Origin: Neoceratodus forsteri
Taxonomy: Eukaryota > Chordata > Ceratodontiformes > Ceratodontidae
Length of the DNA: 64,000 nucleotides
Direction of reading: 5' to 3'
NCBI GenBank assembly: GCA_016271365.2
Contig: CM057458.1
Span: forward strand, 197,628,501-197,692,500
Shown here: positions 52,726 to 63,986 of the stretch, in pieces
Layout of the letters: every line of letters begins with the position of its first letter
How positions within the stretch are numbered: position 1 is the stretch's first letter
Notes under the pieces: model-generated
The model's database searches: none
Told to the model about the DNA's origin: nothing
What the model saw: the letters and a program-made list of their open reading frames with translations, nothing else
Translations under genes and position numbers: made by a program

Positions 52726-55044
52726 TCAAGTCATTGCCTGTTTACCCAGGCGTTGGCTACATCTGGGTTTCATCCCTAGCCGTTTAGTTTTTGTTCGCAC
52801 AGCTTGTACAGTTGCCATAGAGCACTCTTCATCTGAATCAGTGGAAAAACCTTTCTGTGAGGAGACCGTAGATGAAGATTCAGAATGGTCACCACCATCT
52901 GAATCATAAGTTTGTAGTACCTCATAGGCATTGGAAAGTTTCATCTCCTCTTTCTTTTCTCCCATACGTTGCACTTTAGCTTTAGGTTTTACATTTTCAG
53001 CTGTCGTTTTTTTGATGCCACAACTGTGGTCTCAGGTGGTGGCATATTTTTCACAGTTAGTTCTACGTCAGTCCGTGGGCCTGCGGTTTCTGCAGTCTGA
53101 GAAAGGTCATCTGGTAATGAATTCTGGAGCTCTGTTTGCTCTATCCTAGTCAGGGTTAAAGACTCACTTGGTACTGTCTTTTCCACATCACCATCAGGAA
53201 GAGAGTGGGTATCACAGGGGGTAAATCCTTAACATGTGGTAGGTTAGACAGTTGTGCCTCTGTCACCACTGCTGCATTCTGTTCACGTACCCTTTTTTGT
53301 ATAGAGATGCTAACATTTTGGGCTTTTTCCACTATAAGTTCTTGGTTTGATCTGTCCGATCTATTATGCATAGCCCATTCACAAGATCAATACACATGGC
53401 CTGGAAGGTTACAAAGGTTGCAAGCTTGATCCTTTGTAGTCTCTGTTGGAGTGACCACATTCCATGCATAGTGTGCACTTCACCCTGTCGCAAACACTAC
53501 TTAGGTGCTGTTGTGATCTGCAGCAGAAGCAAGTCTTCGGCTGCCCTTGATAAAAACAATGACCCATCTCGGTGCCTAAAAAAAGAAAAGCACTAGGCAG
53601 GTGCTTTGGGCCATGTGGGCCAGATTTTAGACGCACCTTAAATTTCCATCCTCCCGTCCAGATGTGTTCATCATCTAGGTTAGGGTAGGATCTTCTAGAA
53701 CATCACATTGTTTCTGGAGCCAGTATCTAATGTCATGTACTGATACTCCCTCATTGCGAAACAGCACAGTAATGTGTTTAATAGCGGGTCTGGTAATTGG
53801 TATAACATGAAAGGGCATCCATAAAGCTGAATGTTTTTTTTTTTCTCATACATGGACCAAAAATGGTCCAGTCCAGCTGGAGTTTTAAAACTCGCATCAA
53901 AGTTCATGTCACCAGAAGCGTGGATAGTGTATAAATTTTGTTAGAGAAAAAACAGAAAGAATCTTTCAGTAGCACTTTCCCGATATACAATCTATCAGGT
54001 GGGAGAGGCAGGCTGCTAGTATATTGAATGCAGACTGCATTCTTCTGCTGGGCAGGAATTACATTTGAAAAACCAGCCTCCTTCCTCCTGAATTGTCTCC
54101 ATAATAAGGAAGGCTGTATAGGTACTGGTTGTGGTTCAGGGGTAAGGTCTGAATCATCTATCTGATCTCCCCAAGTTGGTTGTTATATGGGGGCAGCAGG
54201 GTCAGTGGTCTGGGACACAGGAGAGGTCCTAGCTCAGCCATGTCTTGGTTTGCAGATTGTACTCGCACAGGATTTTGCATATTGTGTTTACTCAAATCAG
54301 AGATTGATAAATCCATTTAATCCAGAATCCACCCCCTTCAACCTTTTTCCAACCTGCAGTGATCATGGTTGAATCAACATTACTGGTTTCTGATCCAAGA
54401 GACCTTCAGTCTTCTGTCAAACATCTACTCCTAGGATCTTGTCCCCTCCCAGGCCTAGCCTTCTGTAACACATTTTCAGTAATCAAATCATCAGTATTTT
54501 CAGTATATATGGGACTTTCAGAGGGATTTTCACCTGATACAGCCAAATCTAGGTTTGTACTCACTGTAGAAGAACTGTCCGTGGAAACCTTTGCTGTATC
54601 AGCACTCTCATTGAGCGGCCTTTCCGTAACCAAACCCCGAAAAGGATTTTCATTACATATATTAATCTCTACCACAGGTTTTCTCTTCGAATGGGTTGTC
54701 ACAGCATCTGTTACCTCCATCTGTTCCACAAGTGGCTGCTGCCGTCCAATACGACCCGAAGTTGAAAGAACCATTAGTAATGGTTGTTGCTGTTCTATAG
54801 TAAGGGCCTGTACAAAATCTATTTCTTGCTGGAGGCCTGCTGCCTGGAAGTCCATACATCCATCTTCAATAGTTTCACCATCCATTAGCTCTATGCACTG
54901 ATCGGTTACCAACATTTCTTCCATGATCATCTGCTCCAAACCTACAGTAAGGGAGATCCCACCTGCCACATCATCACATCCTCCACCTCCTGTGTCCGGC
55001 AGCAAACTGGGTCCCTCCATCCCATCCGCAGGAAGTGACAGCAC
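52726..55044 (-). pseudogene. Tx1-1 ORF1 with zinc knuckles
   Basis: The N-terminal part is open for 212 codons (54406-55044), acidic, starting 'MLSLPADGMEGPSLLPDTGG' only ten bases inside the element. The middle (53695-53907) has 'FKTPAGLDHFWSMYEKKKNI' and 'GCPFMLYQLPDPLLNTLL', matching the conserved domain of Tx1-2. Zinc knuckles are in 53409-53636: Cys-x2-Cys-x4-His-x4-Cys in 'CFCCRSQQHLSSVC', and a second with the last Cys changed to Tyr ('CTLCMECGHSNRDY'). The C-terminal part (52726-53371) is charged. Binds the element RNA in related LINEs. Confidence 0.8.
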
Positions 55045-55054
55045 CCCAGCAGGC

Positions 55055-55066
55055 AGAGTAGGGGAA
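55055..55066. repeat. Tx1 target duplication, copy 2 (AGAGTAGGGGAA)
   Basis: Between the 5' end of Tx1-1 and the 3' end of Tx1-2. It is pure SINE sequence and identical to 45985-45996. Confidence 0.88.
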
Positions 55067-55171
55067 TTTTATTGAAAAAAAAAAGGACTTCAATACAGAA
55101 TAAAACAGAAAACATCAAAACAAGAGCCATATTGAGCAAATACAGAAACAAAGAGAAAAAAGGAAAATATA

Positions 55172-58100
55172 TCAATCAGTCCACGCGATGCAGTTAATCC
55201 AGAGATGTGTAGATTGTTCATATGAAACATGGTCAAGATTATATTGCATCAGTCTCTCAATAGCCTTACATTCATTAGCAAGCAATTCAACCTGTGAAAT
55301 AAATTTCTGCTGCAAAATCCAGAGACACCTAGATTGCCAAATTTGAAAATGTATGATACATAAAATAGCAAATGGTGTCACTGTTGTACTTGACAAATGT
55401 ATTTTGTAATTGACCAAACATTATGGAAGGGTAAGCAATATCCCTGAATCCAGTCTCATTCCAATGGTCTGCCAGTAAGGACCAAAATGGTCTTATATTG
55501 GAACAATCTGAAAATAAGTGACATTGGGTTTTCAGAATTTGGTCACAAGTAGTTCGAGGACAATACCTCTCCGATAATTGTTTATGTTTACTATTTCCCT
55601 TAACCCCAATCTCCCATAATTACTCAACCATAAACAAGTCCAGGCATATGATGTGATCGTTTTATTCATAAGGTATCTTAAAACATCTAACTTTCTATCT
55701 GCCGGACAGTCAGGAAAAACAACTTCCATAGTACGTTCGACAGACAGAATATGCTTATATACCTTCTTTCTATAAAGGTCTGGAGATGACTAGGGGTAAT
55801 GTCCCAACTAATAACCTGTTTCATACATTCCAGCATGTAAGAAAGTAAATAAGGAAGTCTAGATAATAGCCTAGGCTTCTTTTCCTGCCAGCTGGGCCTA
55901 CATAAGTATAGCCAGTGATCTACCAAAGGTCTCCATGAAACATTCCCAGGTTTCAAAACCATCCCCAAATTATAAACTAAAAAAATACTAAAAAACAAAG
56001 CAACAGGGTGGATCACAGAAACTTCACCTTCAGCAATAGGGATATAGGGCAATTCTCTCTTAAGAGGGTTTAAACAAGACCCCCAGAATGCTTGGAAAAA
56101 AAATACTAAATAACTGAGTCCAAATGCGGAATGGTGGAGGGAAAATATAACTGATGTACAAAAATATTGGAGTTAAGTATAGTCAATTAACATAACCCTT
56201 TTTTTCTTAGAAAGTTGCTTTCCTTTCCAGTCCCCAACCAAACGAGTGCCCCTAGCCAGGGCTACTTCCCAGTTACGTCCTGCCATATCTCCAAAACCAA
56301 ACTGTACCCCCGGAATCTTAATGGGTTCCCGGGAAACAGGGATCCCTGCTATGACACCAGAAAGTGGCATAGGAGTAGACCCAATGACTACCCCTGTACT
56401 CTTACTATAATTAATCCTGGAGCCAGAAATACTCAAAAAAAGATTGAGTCTTGTAAAGCATGAACAGAAAACTTGGGGGATAAAATCAACACCAGGTCAT
56501 CTTCATAAGCCAGTACCTTTTGCTGTGGCAGGATGGGAGAGACATCAATACTTGTCAGAGCAGCGTTGGATTCTAACATCCTAATAAAAATGTCTATTGT
56601 GAATGCATAAAGAGTAGGACTCAACGGGCATCCCTGACGTACTCCCTTATCAATACAAAGTGTCCGTCCATACCAGCCATTTACATTAGGGATAATGACA
56701 GCCCCCTGATACATGCCAGTTATCCAGGAAACAAACTTATCCAGAATCCCAAAGGCTTTTAAAACTAAAAATAAAGATCTGTGTGCAACCCAAACAAAGG
56801 CCTTCTCTTGGTCTAATCCAAAAACAAACCCCTGTAAGTGTTCGAAGTCTCCCCTATAAAAAATCTCCCTTAGCCAAATAAGATTATCATGCTGTTTCCT
56901 ACCTTGAACAGCACAAGTTAGTACAGGATGAAGGAGCTGCTGAGTGACCTTAGAAAGCCTGGCCAACAAAATTTTGCTTAAGATTTTTAAATCAGAATTC
57001 AAAAGACTAAGGGGGTGCCAATTCCCAAAGTCAGCTTTGTCACCCTTCTTATACAATAAAATCAAAACGGCCTCAGTCATAGAAGGGGCATAACTACCAC
57101 AATGCAAAATATAGTTCAACAAGACAACTAATTCTGGACCGAGAACATGTAGGAAGGTTTTATAAAATCCTACTCCAAGGCCATCAGTATCTGGAGCAGA
57201 CTGAGAGGCTAAACCATTAACAGCATCAGTAACTTCATCTAGAGCTATGTCAGCTTCTAGAACAAGCCCATCTTCAGCAGATAAGCTAGGCAAATGTAGG
57301 TCAGTCAAAATTTGGTGTATGGCACTGTCTTCTAAAATAGGGTCAAGAGTCTGCCCTGAAGTCATATAATTCTCCGCCACTTGTAAAAGCTGATGTGGGT
57401 CACTTACAGTGTGTCCCTTTACATCCGTCAGAGTGGAAATAAGCCGACAGTCAACTCTATTCTTATTTTCCTTAAAAGGGTCCAAAAACTGTTTCGACAC
57501 GAGTTCCAAATCGTAATTCTTGATTTAAAGATCTTCCCCTATTATACTGTAAGTCAATCATTTGTTTCATTATCGTGGCAATTAAATGGCTATAATCATG
57601 AGTAGTTGTTTCGGTAAGTGAAATTAGGTGCTGTAGTTGATGTCTAAGTTTTAAATACCCCATATATTCCTTACTGGATTTGATATGGGCCTGTTGTTGA
57701 AAAAATTGTCTCCATCCCAACTTTGTATCATCCCACCAGTCCAAAATGGAGTCATAACAGTCTAAAACAGAAAATCTCGCAGCCCAGTCCCTTAACCATA
57801 AACGTTTAATAATTGGATCATCCAACAACGACTCATTCAATCTCCATTTATTTTTCTTATATCTGGGGGCCCCAGCCCAAGAAATAGAGGCTGTAAGGAC
57901 TCCGTGATCAGAAAATTCTATCGGTCTAGTAAAAACGTGTATGACATGTAAAACAGTGACAAAAAAATGAAATCAATTCTAGTCCTAAGGACACCCTTAA
58001 AAAAGCTATAGCCCCCTGTAGGATGTAATACCCTGTAGACATCTAGCAAGTGAGCCATTTAAATAATGCGTTTCAAAGCAACAGAATCACAAAAAAGCTT

Positions 58101-58569
58101 ATTGGTCTGAAGGACTCTGTCAGTGGTCAATAGGCCACAATTAAAGTCTCCTAGCCAAACCACCAGACGAGAGGTATGCAAGAAGGGTTGTACTTCCTTA
58201 AATAAAGCTATACATTGTGCTTTAGTTTGAGGAGCATAAATAGTAATGATCCGAAACCTTTCTGAACAAAAGGAAACGTCCAAGCACAGAGCCCTCCCAG
58301 GGTGAATATCCACCAATCTGGAAACCTTAAATGCCGAACTAGAAAAAAGAATACCTATCCCATCACAGAGGTCTTCCCCAATAGACCAAAATGAAGGCCC
58401 CAAAGGCAACAGTGAGTAGCACGCTGAAGCTTCTGATGTGTCTTCAAGCAGGTATCTTGTAAACAAATAATGTCGGAGTCTAAAGTTTTAAGAAGAGAAA
58501 AAAAACCTATACGCTTCTTCTCACCCTTAATCCCATTAACATTTAAAGTCGAAATCTTTAAGGAATGCA
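55172..58569 (-). pseudogene. Tx1-2 ORF2: endonuclease, reverse transcriptase, C-terminal domain
   Basis: Starts 'MHSLKISTLNVNGIKGEKKR' (58569). Endonuclease: 'SDIICLQDTCLKTH', then 58059-58466 'FRIITIYAPQTKAQ' and 'LVVWLGDFNCGLLTTDRVLQ' (catalytic Asp and Asn). Linker 57472-57840. Reverse transcriptase is open over 358 codons (56433-57509): 'NSDLKILSKILLARLSKVTQ', 'GFVFGLDQEKAFVWVAHRSL' (motif A), 'IDKGVRQGCPLSPTLYAFTI' and 'QQKVLAYEDDLVLILS' (Tyr-Glu-Asp-Asp instead of Tyr-Ala-Asp-Asp). C-terminal pieces at 55687-56052, 55532-55729 and 55172-55417 are frame-broken; the last reads 'WQSRCLWILQQKFISQVELL'. Confidence 0.87.
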
Positions 58570-58699
58570 TAACAGGGAGGGGAGAAGTAAGGAAACTACA
58601 AAAGACAAAAAAGAAGAAAAAAAAAAAAAACAACCTCAGGGGGTTTACCCGCTTGTCTATGTCTAGTCCGTTTAGCGATAGAATCTTCTGGCCTGCATT

Positions 58700-60934
58700 C
58701 AGTGTCAGTGGTGGAAACAATAGAGGAGGTATCAGTGTCATCCTCTGAGTCCCCCCCGTGTCGTCTTCTAACGGGGCAAACACATTCCCTACCTTAACAG
58801 GATCCCTAGGAGGCACTGTTTTAGGGATGGACTTAGTCCCAGTCATTGCCTTTCCATGTCTTTTGTGTTTTCTAGGTTGTACAACCTTAAAGGGGGCTTC
58901 AGGTGGGGGCGGTGGAGGGGGGGGATGTGCTCCTCAGTACCAACTATAGTATCCACATCTGTATGATCTAATATTGGTGTATCTAGGCCCACTTCAGGGT
59001 TTGCAGGTTGCACAATAATAGCAGTGGTCACAAGGGGGTCAGCCGCAAGTGGTGTTACAGGGGCCTTAACTTGCTCAGATTCTGGGAGTGTAGGCAGAGT
59101 AGCAGCCACCTTTTTCACCAGGGCATGCTGAGCTTGATTAATAATCCCCTCATGGGAGGGGCAATCATCACGATTGTGAGAAGCCCAAGGACAGCAGCCA
59201 TAGGCATGTCCTGTTTGCTCACAAAGGTTGCATTTAAACAAGTTAAGGCAGGCCGAAGCCAAATGCCTATATTCCAAACAATGACTTCATCTAGTGGTAA
59301 TACAAGCTGAGCTAAGGTGTAAATGAGACCCACACTTAAAGCAGGATCTGGGTTGTCCTATATAAAAGATAGACCCCCTATCTCATCCCAAATAAAACAC
59401 ACTAGGTAAATGTACAGGGCCTGAATTAGTAGAAAAAAATTTCACTTTCACCTTCCAACCCCCGTCCCAGATCTGCTCACTATCCATGGTGGGTGTAGGC
59501 CTCCCTAAAATCTCACAACGCTGACGTAACCAGAAGAGAATGTCCTCAACATTGACACTCTCATTTTTAAATAAAACAGTAATAGTTTTAATCAATGGTT
59601 TGGTAAGAGGAATTGCCTGGAAAGGTATCCACAATGGGTCATTTTTAAGTGAGTTATACTGGGCCCAAAACCTATCAAGATTGGATACATTTTTAAAACT
59701 GGCATAAAAATTACCATTACCCGAAGAAATCAGTGCAAATATTTCTGAAGAAAAAAATTTCATAGACATTTTTAGGAGGGTTTTAGCCATGAACAACCTG
59801 TCAGGAGTATGTTCTAAGCCCCCCTTGTACAACAATCTGACTGCATTCCTCCTAGGAGCTGGTTCTCCACTGGAGTGAAAGAGATCAACCATCCTAAACA
59901 AGGGGGCCAGAGAAGACCTCTCCTAGTGATCTGCCAAAGCCTCAGGACTAGGACCCATCCTGAAGTCTGCAGACAAGGAAAGGCCAGCAGTTAACACAGG
60001 TGTGGTACCTACACCATTTACAGGACCAGAAGGAACAGAAACATCACACAATAGAGTCTTTACCCTGAGGTTTGATGGAGCTCTCCAGTAATCCGGCATT
60101 GGTGGCCACAACAGTTGAAGATAAACACATCTTCTGATACGAGGGATCTTTGGGGTCAGGAGTCCAACGACCTGAAGTTTCAGCAATCCAGCCCGCCACT
60201 GTTAGGGCTCTTTCAGGGGACCATGAAGAGTCCTGTAGTGGCGAAGCAGCAGCAGTAGGCTCAGGGGCTACCTCACTCCAATCCCTGGTCTTCCATCTGT
60301 CAGCAAAGGAAAAAGTCTGTTCCGACTCCGCCTGAGTTGCTGCTGAGTGACCAAGTCCATCCAGAGCTCATCTACCAATGCCTAGTCTAGCTTTCCCTGT
60401 TTTGGGATCTTGCACAGCATCGTGAGTATTAGAATCAGTGGTCGGCTTTTGGCACACGGCAGAAGCGCTGTTCTGACTGCCAGCTGTACGGACATCCGGG
60501 CGCACTGCTACAGGAGGAGGAACAACAATGGGAACCACACCATTATCCAGTCGTCTATCTTGCTCTATCCAGTCTGGAGACACACTAGCCAGAGGAGACC
60601 CTGTCGGCAATGAAAGAAGCTCAGAGTCAATTTCTTCCGCTTTCTTCAGCCATTCCTGTTTCTGTAAGAGGAGCGCCTGATGGCGGCTGACAACTGCATG
60701 TGAAGGCTGTTCAGAAGAGGCAACACCAGCTGTAGTTACAGCCACATCCAAGTCAGGTGGGTCCATAGAAATGGACGTAATCTCCATATTGTCCAAAACA
60801 CTCACATCCTGAGAAAAGTCAGCCACGGCCATAGCCATGTCCACAGCCTCTTGCGTCGAAAGGACAGGAGCAGAGGCCAGAGCTCCTGTCCTAGCAATGT
60901 CCTCTGTCTCTGCACGTCCTGGTGAAGTGGCCAT
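58700..60934 (-). pseudogene. Tx1-2 ORF1 with zinc knuckles
   Basis: Start chosen at the Met of 'MATSPGRAETEDIART' (60934), 32 bases inside the element; the open frame continues upstream only into SINE sequence. N-terminal part acidic to 60368, then frame-broken. 59383-59901 has the conserved middle domain ('FYASFKNVSNLDRFWAQYNS', 'PFQAIPLTKPLIKTITVLFK'). Zinc knuckles: 'CFKCGSHLHLSSAC' and 'CNLCEQTGHAYGCC' (both Cys-x2-Cys-x4-His-x4-Cys), near 59190-59350. The C-terminal end 'KSIPKTVPPRDPVKVGNVFA' extends to about 58700. Several frameshifts and at least one stop. Confidence 0.8.
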
Positions 60935-60966
60935 CTCGGAAAGATGGACAGAAAATCCCCAAGTGG

Positions 60967-60978
60967 AGAGTACAGGAA
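60967..60978. repeat. Tx1 target duplication, copy 3 (AGAGTACAGGAA)
   Basis: 10 of 12 bases as in the other two copies, at the 5' end of Tx1-2. Followed directly by TTTCCCTGGTGTCCTGGCC, the continuation of the SINE. Confidence 0.82.
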
Positions 60979-61011
60979 TTTCCCTGGTGTCCTGGCCAAA
61001 TTTCCCCCCAT
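60979..61011 (+). repeat. SINE-2, remainder after the Tx1 insertions
   Basis: TTTCCCTGGTGTCCTGGCCA continues the SINE exactly where 45996 left off (compare TTTCCCCGGTGTCCTGGCCA at 61269 in SINE-3). The SINE stops after CAAATTTCCC and SINE-3 starts at once, so SINE-2 lacks its 3' tail. Confidence 0.83.
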
Positions 61012-61566
61012 GCAGTGTCAGTGGCTCATTAGGTAGAACACTCGTCTCTGAGGCCGGGAGATCAGAGGGCTGTGGGTTCAGTTCCCACATATGGCACTTG
61101 GGTTAATATCCCAGTACTGACACTGTAGTGCAGCATGAGATGGGTGCTGCACTTCTGAGGTGTTGTCTTTCGGATGAGACGTTAAACCATGGTCCCATCT
61201 GCCTGGATTGGTGGTAGTTCAGGTGGATGTTAAAGATCCCATGACACTTAATGAAAAGAGAAGGGGAATTTCCCCGGTGTCCTGGCCAAATTTCCCTCAT
61301 TCACTATAAATACCACCAACAGCTTAATCTGGTTCAAAGTAAGTTGGCATTCATCTGTATTCCCCTCCCCAGGTCATACCTGAAAATAGGCAGGATTTGT
61401 CTACTGCACTTACCCGGTCAACAAAAACTAAAAGCTAAAAAATACCACAAACAGCTTAATCTGGTTCAAAGTCAGATGGCATTAATCTGTATCCCCCTCC
61501 CCTCGGTCATGCCTGAAAATAGGCAGAATTTGTCTAGTGCACTTACCTGGTCAACAAAAAATGAAA
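61012..61566 (+). repeat. SINE-3: complete SINE with duplicated 3' tail
   Basis: CAGTGTCAGTGGCTCATTAG, B box in 'TGTGGGTTCAGTTCCCAC', central domain, GGTGTCCTGGCC block and 3' end GCACTTACCCGGTCAACAAA near 61410-61430. A second copy of the last 125 bp (AATACCACAAACAGCTTAAT to CACTTACCTGGTCAACAAAA) follows at 61441-61566. The Tx1 target site (AGAGAAGGGGAA, 61257-61268) is empty here. Confidence 0.83.
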
Positions 61567-61628
61567 ATTACGTACCTACCATAATTCTTGATCTTCTCTT
61601 GTATCTTCACCATTCATTACTGCTTGGG
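61567..61628 (+). repeat. DIRS-6 right inverted terminal repeat, outer end
   Basis: ATTACGTACCTACCATAATT continuing to CATTCATTACTGCTTGGGT. The inverse is at 62725-62782. Confidence 0.8.
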
Positions 61629-62724
61629 TTAAGCCGGAGGCGCGCACCCACTACGGGAGTTATTTTTTTTTTTGGAGTTGGCTCCAATGGCGCCGAGACG
61701 ACGACCAAGGCTATGTGGCAGATGAGGGGCGGCCGTTAGGTGCTGCAGACCTCCTCTATCTCAGTTCTGTAGCCGGAGAGGCGAAAAAAAGGGTAAGAAA
61801 AGAAAGCGAGGCAAGAGAGCCGAGGGATAGAAAAGGAAAGGAAATAAACTGAAAAGGAATAAGCCAATGGAGAATAGACAGAGGAGAGAGAATTCACCCT
61901 AAGGGACCGTGAGGGCCTCCTTCCGGGCGCTCTAGGGAGGAACAGAGAGAAGGAAAGGGAAGTAGAAGAAGAAAGAAGAGAGAAAGAGGCATGTTGAGGG
62001 AGAACAGTGCCCATTGAGCATTGGTTGAGAGGCTTATAGGCTCTAAACTAACAAGGAGCAAGAATCCCAGTTGTTAGATTTGAGGGGAGGTTCAACCGAA
62101 CCACCTGAACAGATCCGAATGAGGGCAGACTCTCTGAACTCTCAACATGCCAAGTCCCTTCATCCTAGTTGAGGGCTCCTAGACTGCCCGGGCAGAACCT
62201 GTTCCGGGTAGAGCGCCCATCCAGGAAGGGGACTAAGTCCCTTAGCACCTTGTTAAGTGCTAACACAGTAGTGTATGGGAAAGACTATGCCTTCTCGAAG
62301 GCAGTTTTGTATGAAAGATAGAGTGGAACTCAATCAGACTCCCTAAGGCAAGGCAAACAGATGCTCAGAGCTGACAAGTTCAGTCAGTATCTAGAAGAGC
62401 TCGAAATAATACCTGCCAGGAGGATTCTAGACTTTGCCGAGGCCAAGTCAAAGCATGGCCATTTGGGCTGTGAAACTGCATAACCTGAAGAAGGTATTTA
62501 GGAATCGCACTCTAAGGGCGGTCAGAAAGAGTTCCCTCAGAATTAGAGAAATACAACCGTGCTCGTTCCTCTTTACCTTGAGGAAAAAAGGGGATCCATT
62601 CACTAAGAATAGAAAACAAAGTTTTTTGTTTTTTTTGGCATAAAGGCCAAGGGAAGGAAGAGGAATGAGACGGGAGGAGGAGATGCCACAGAAGGAGGCC
62701 ACTGAGGGAAAGGTGGGTGGGTAT

Positions 62725-62828
62725 CAGTAATGAATGGTGAAGATACAAGAGAAGATCAAGAATTATGGTAGGTACGTAATTTTCATATCTTCCCTTGTCA
62801 ATCTTCACCATTCATTACTGCTTGGGTG
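62725..62828. repeat. DIRS-6 internal complementary region (hairpin)
   Basis: The left arm CAGTAATGAATGGTGAAGAT... (62725-62782) is the inverse of the right terminal repeat. The right arm ATCTTCACCATTCATTACTG (62801-62820), preceded by CATATCTTCCCTTGTCA, is its near-complement and presumably matches the left terminal repeat outside the window. Same design as in DIRS-2, DIRS-4 and DIRS-5. Confidence 0.78.
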
Positions 62829-62943
62829 AGTACCAAGCCCCCCCCTTAAAAAAGGGGGGGTAGAACCCTGAAGGAACAAGACCCCCAGCCTCCTGTTGGT
62901 GAGAAACAGAAGGGGAAGACCCTGGGCTAACGCAGAGAGAAGC

Positions 62944-63986
62944 CTATGTGGGAGAAGAGCTAGGAGGTGCCCCCTGAGGACGGGGAGATGGAGGAAGCCC
63001 CTGCAGAAGTCTCCTAGCTCTGGAGGAAAAGAGACGGGTCCCCCGGAAGGCGGAGCGAATCACCCTACGCCGGGCCAGGGGTGACAACCTTGATAGATCG
63101 GCCATGCCGTCCGCCACGCAGATCGCTGTCCCTCGCAAGCCTGGAAGCCACCATTACGCTATAAGATGCCCCTTGCTTGGTGTCTTACCAGCTCCAGGCC
63201 TATAGCGGAGAGGGCAATACCCTGTCTGGTTTGCTCTGTATCAGGCATTGATGCTAGGAGCTGGGAGAGCATCGACCACAGATGCCTACTGTAGACAGTG
63301 TGGTGATCCTGATGTGACACAATGCAAGCCATCGCATGAGAGGAAGAGAACACTCTTCGCCCCCACTGGTTGAATTGTAGGGAATCCGAATCCGGTGGAT
63401 GGTCGTGCACCAGGCGGCGACGCCCGGAAGGAGTCTCTAGGTATACCAAACCCGAGAACGGGTTGGGAAGGGTACCCAGGGATTCCAAAGGGGCACAATA
63501 CCTTCGTCGACAGTCTGCCGGGGCTGGAGAAGGGCCGGCTGGCGACCGCCAGGAACGGATAGACGCCTCCTGAAGGATAGGCCAGGAAGGTACCACCAGG
63601 TGCTGGGCACTGAATTCTCCAAGGAATTCCCGCGTCTCCCGTTCAGTATTGTATCGCCTAACATAGGAGATTCGAAGATCCCTCTCCATCCTCGAAAGGA
63701 ATCGCTGATATTCAGTGAAATCAGCGTCGGAGGAAATATGAGCCAGGGGTTCCTCTCCCTCAGAGGAGGGAGACAAGGATGATGGAGAGCTCGAATGTCC
63801 AGAAGATTCCTGCAGTGGTGGGGAGAGTTGAAAGACCCGCTCATGCATATACCCAACGTATGAGGGGAAGGCCGCCGCAGAACCTCTGAACTGCTCCCAG
63901 GATAATGGACCTGTAGGACCGACATGGCCTGGAAGAGCAGGGGGTGGTTGCAGAGGTACTGGAGAAGGGCACCTGCGAAGAGGCAA
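62944..63986 (-). pseudogene. DIRS-6 gag-like ORF
   Basis: Open from 63986 to a stop at 63159 ('SSDADFTEYQRFLSRMERDL', 'ESLGTLPNPFSGLVYLETPS', 'WGRRVFSSSHAMACIVSHQD', 'LWSMLSQLLASMPDTEQTRQ'). The 'GRRVFSSS...' core matches 'ARKVYAASSLGLHQ' of DIRS-5. After one frameshift near 63140 the alanine/arginine-rich end follows: 'TAICVADGMADLSRLSPLAR'. Comparable to the ends of the DIRS-1 and DIRS-5 gags. The N-terminus is outside or near the window end. Confidence 0.68.

Larger units (their letters stand above)
45997..55054 (-). mobile_element. Tx1-1: full-length Tx1-group LINE with three nested insertions
   Basis: On the minus strand it runs from the 5' end at 55054 through ORF1 (55044-52726), the endonuclease (52698-50435, split by hAT-3), reverse transcriptase (50423-47641, split by CR1-5) and the C-terminal zinc-knuckle region (46323-46880) to a 3' end reading GTAATAAAAT at 45997. 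Without insertions it is about 6.1 kb. It is flanked by AGAGTAGGGGAA on both sides. Tx1-group elements are L1-superfamily LINEs often specific for a target sequence. Confidence 0.87.
55067..60966 (-). mobile_element. Tx1-2: full-length Tx1-group LINE
   Basis: 5.9 kb, not interrupted by other elements. On the minus strand: 5' end at 60966, ORF1 from 60934, ORF2 from 58569, 3' end CAATAAAAT at 55067. It shares architecture and about half of its residues with Tx1-1, so it is a related but distinct subfamily. The same SINE target sequence flanks it on both sides (55055-55066, 60967-60978). Confidence 0.88.

Noticed and set aside
54359..54901. 180-codon open stretch on the plus strand
   Set aside because: Opposite strand of the Tx1-1 ORF1 N-terminal part, which is the one with a counterpart in Tx1-2.
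60368..61090. Tx1-2 ORF1 starting at 61090
   Set aside because: The part above 60966 is SINE-2/SINE-3 sequence, so the reading there is accidental; the Met at 60934 inside the element is preferred.
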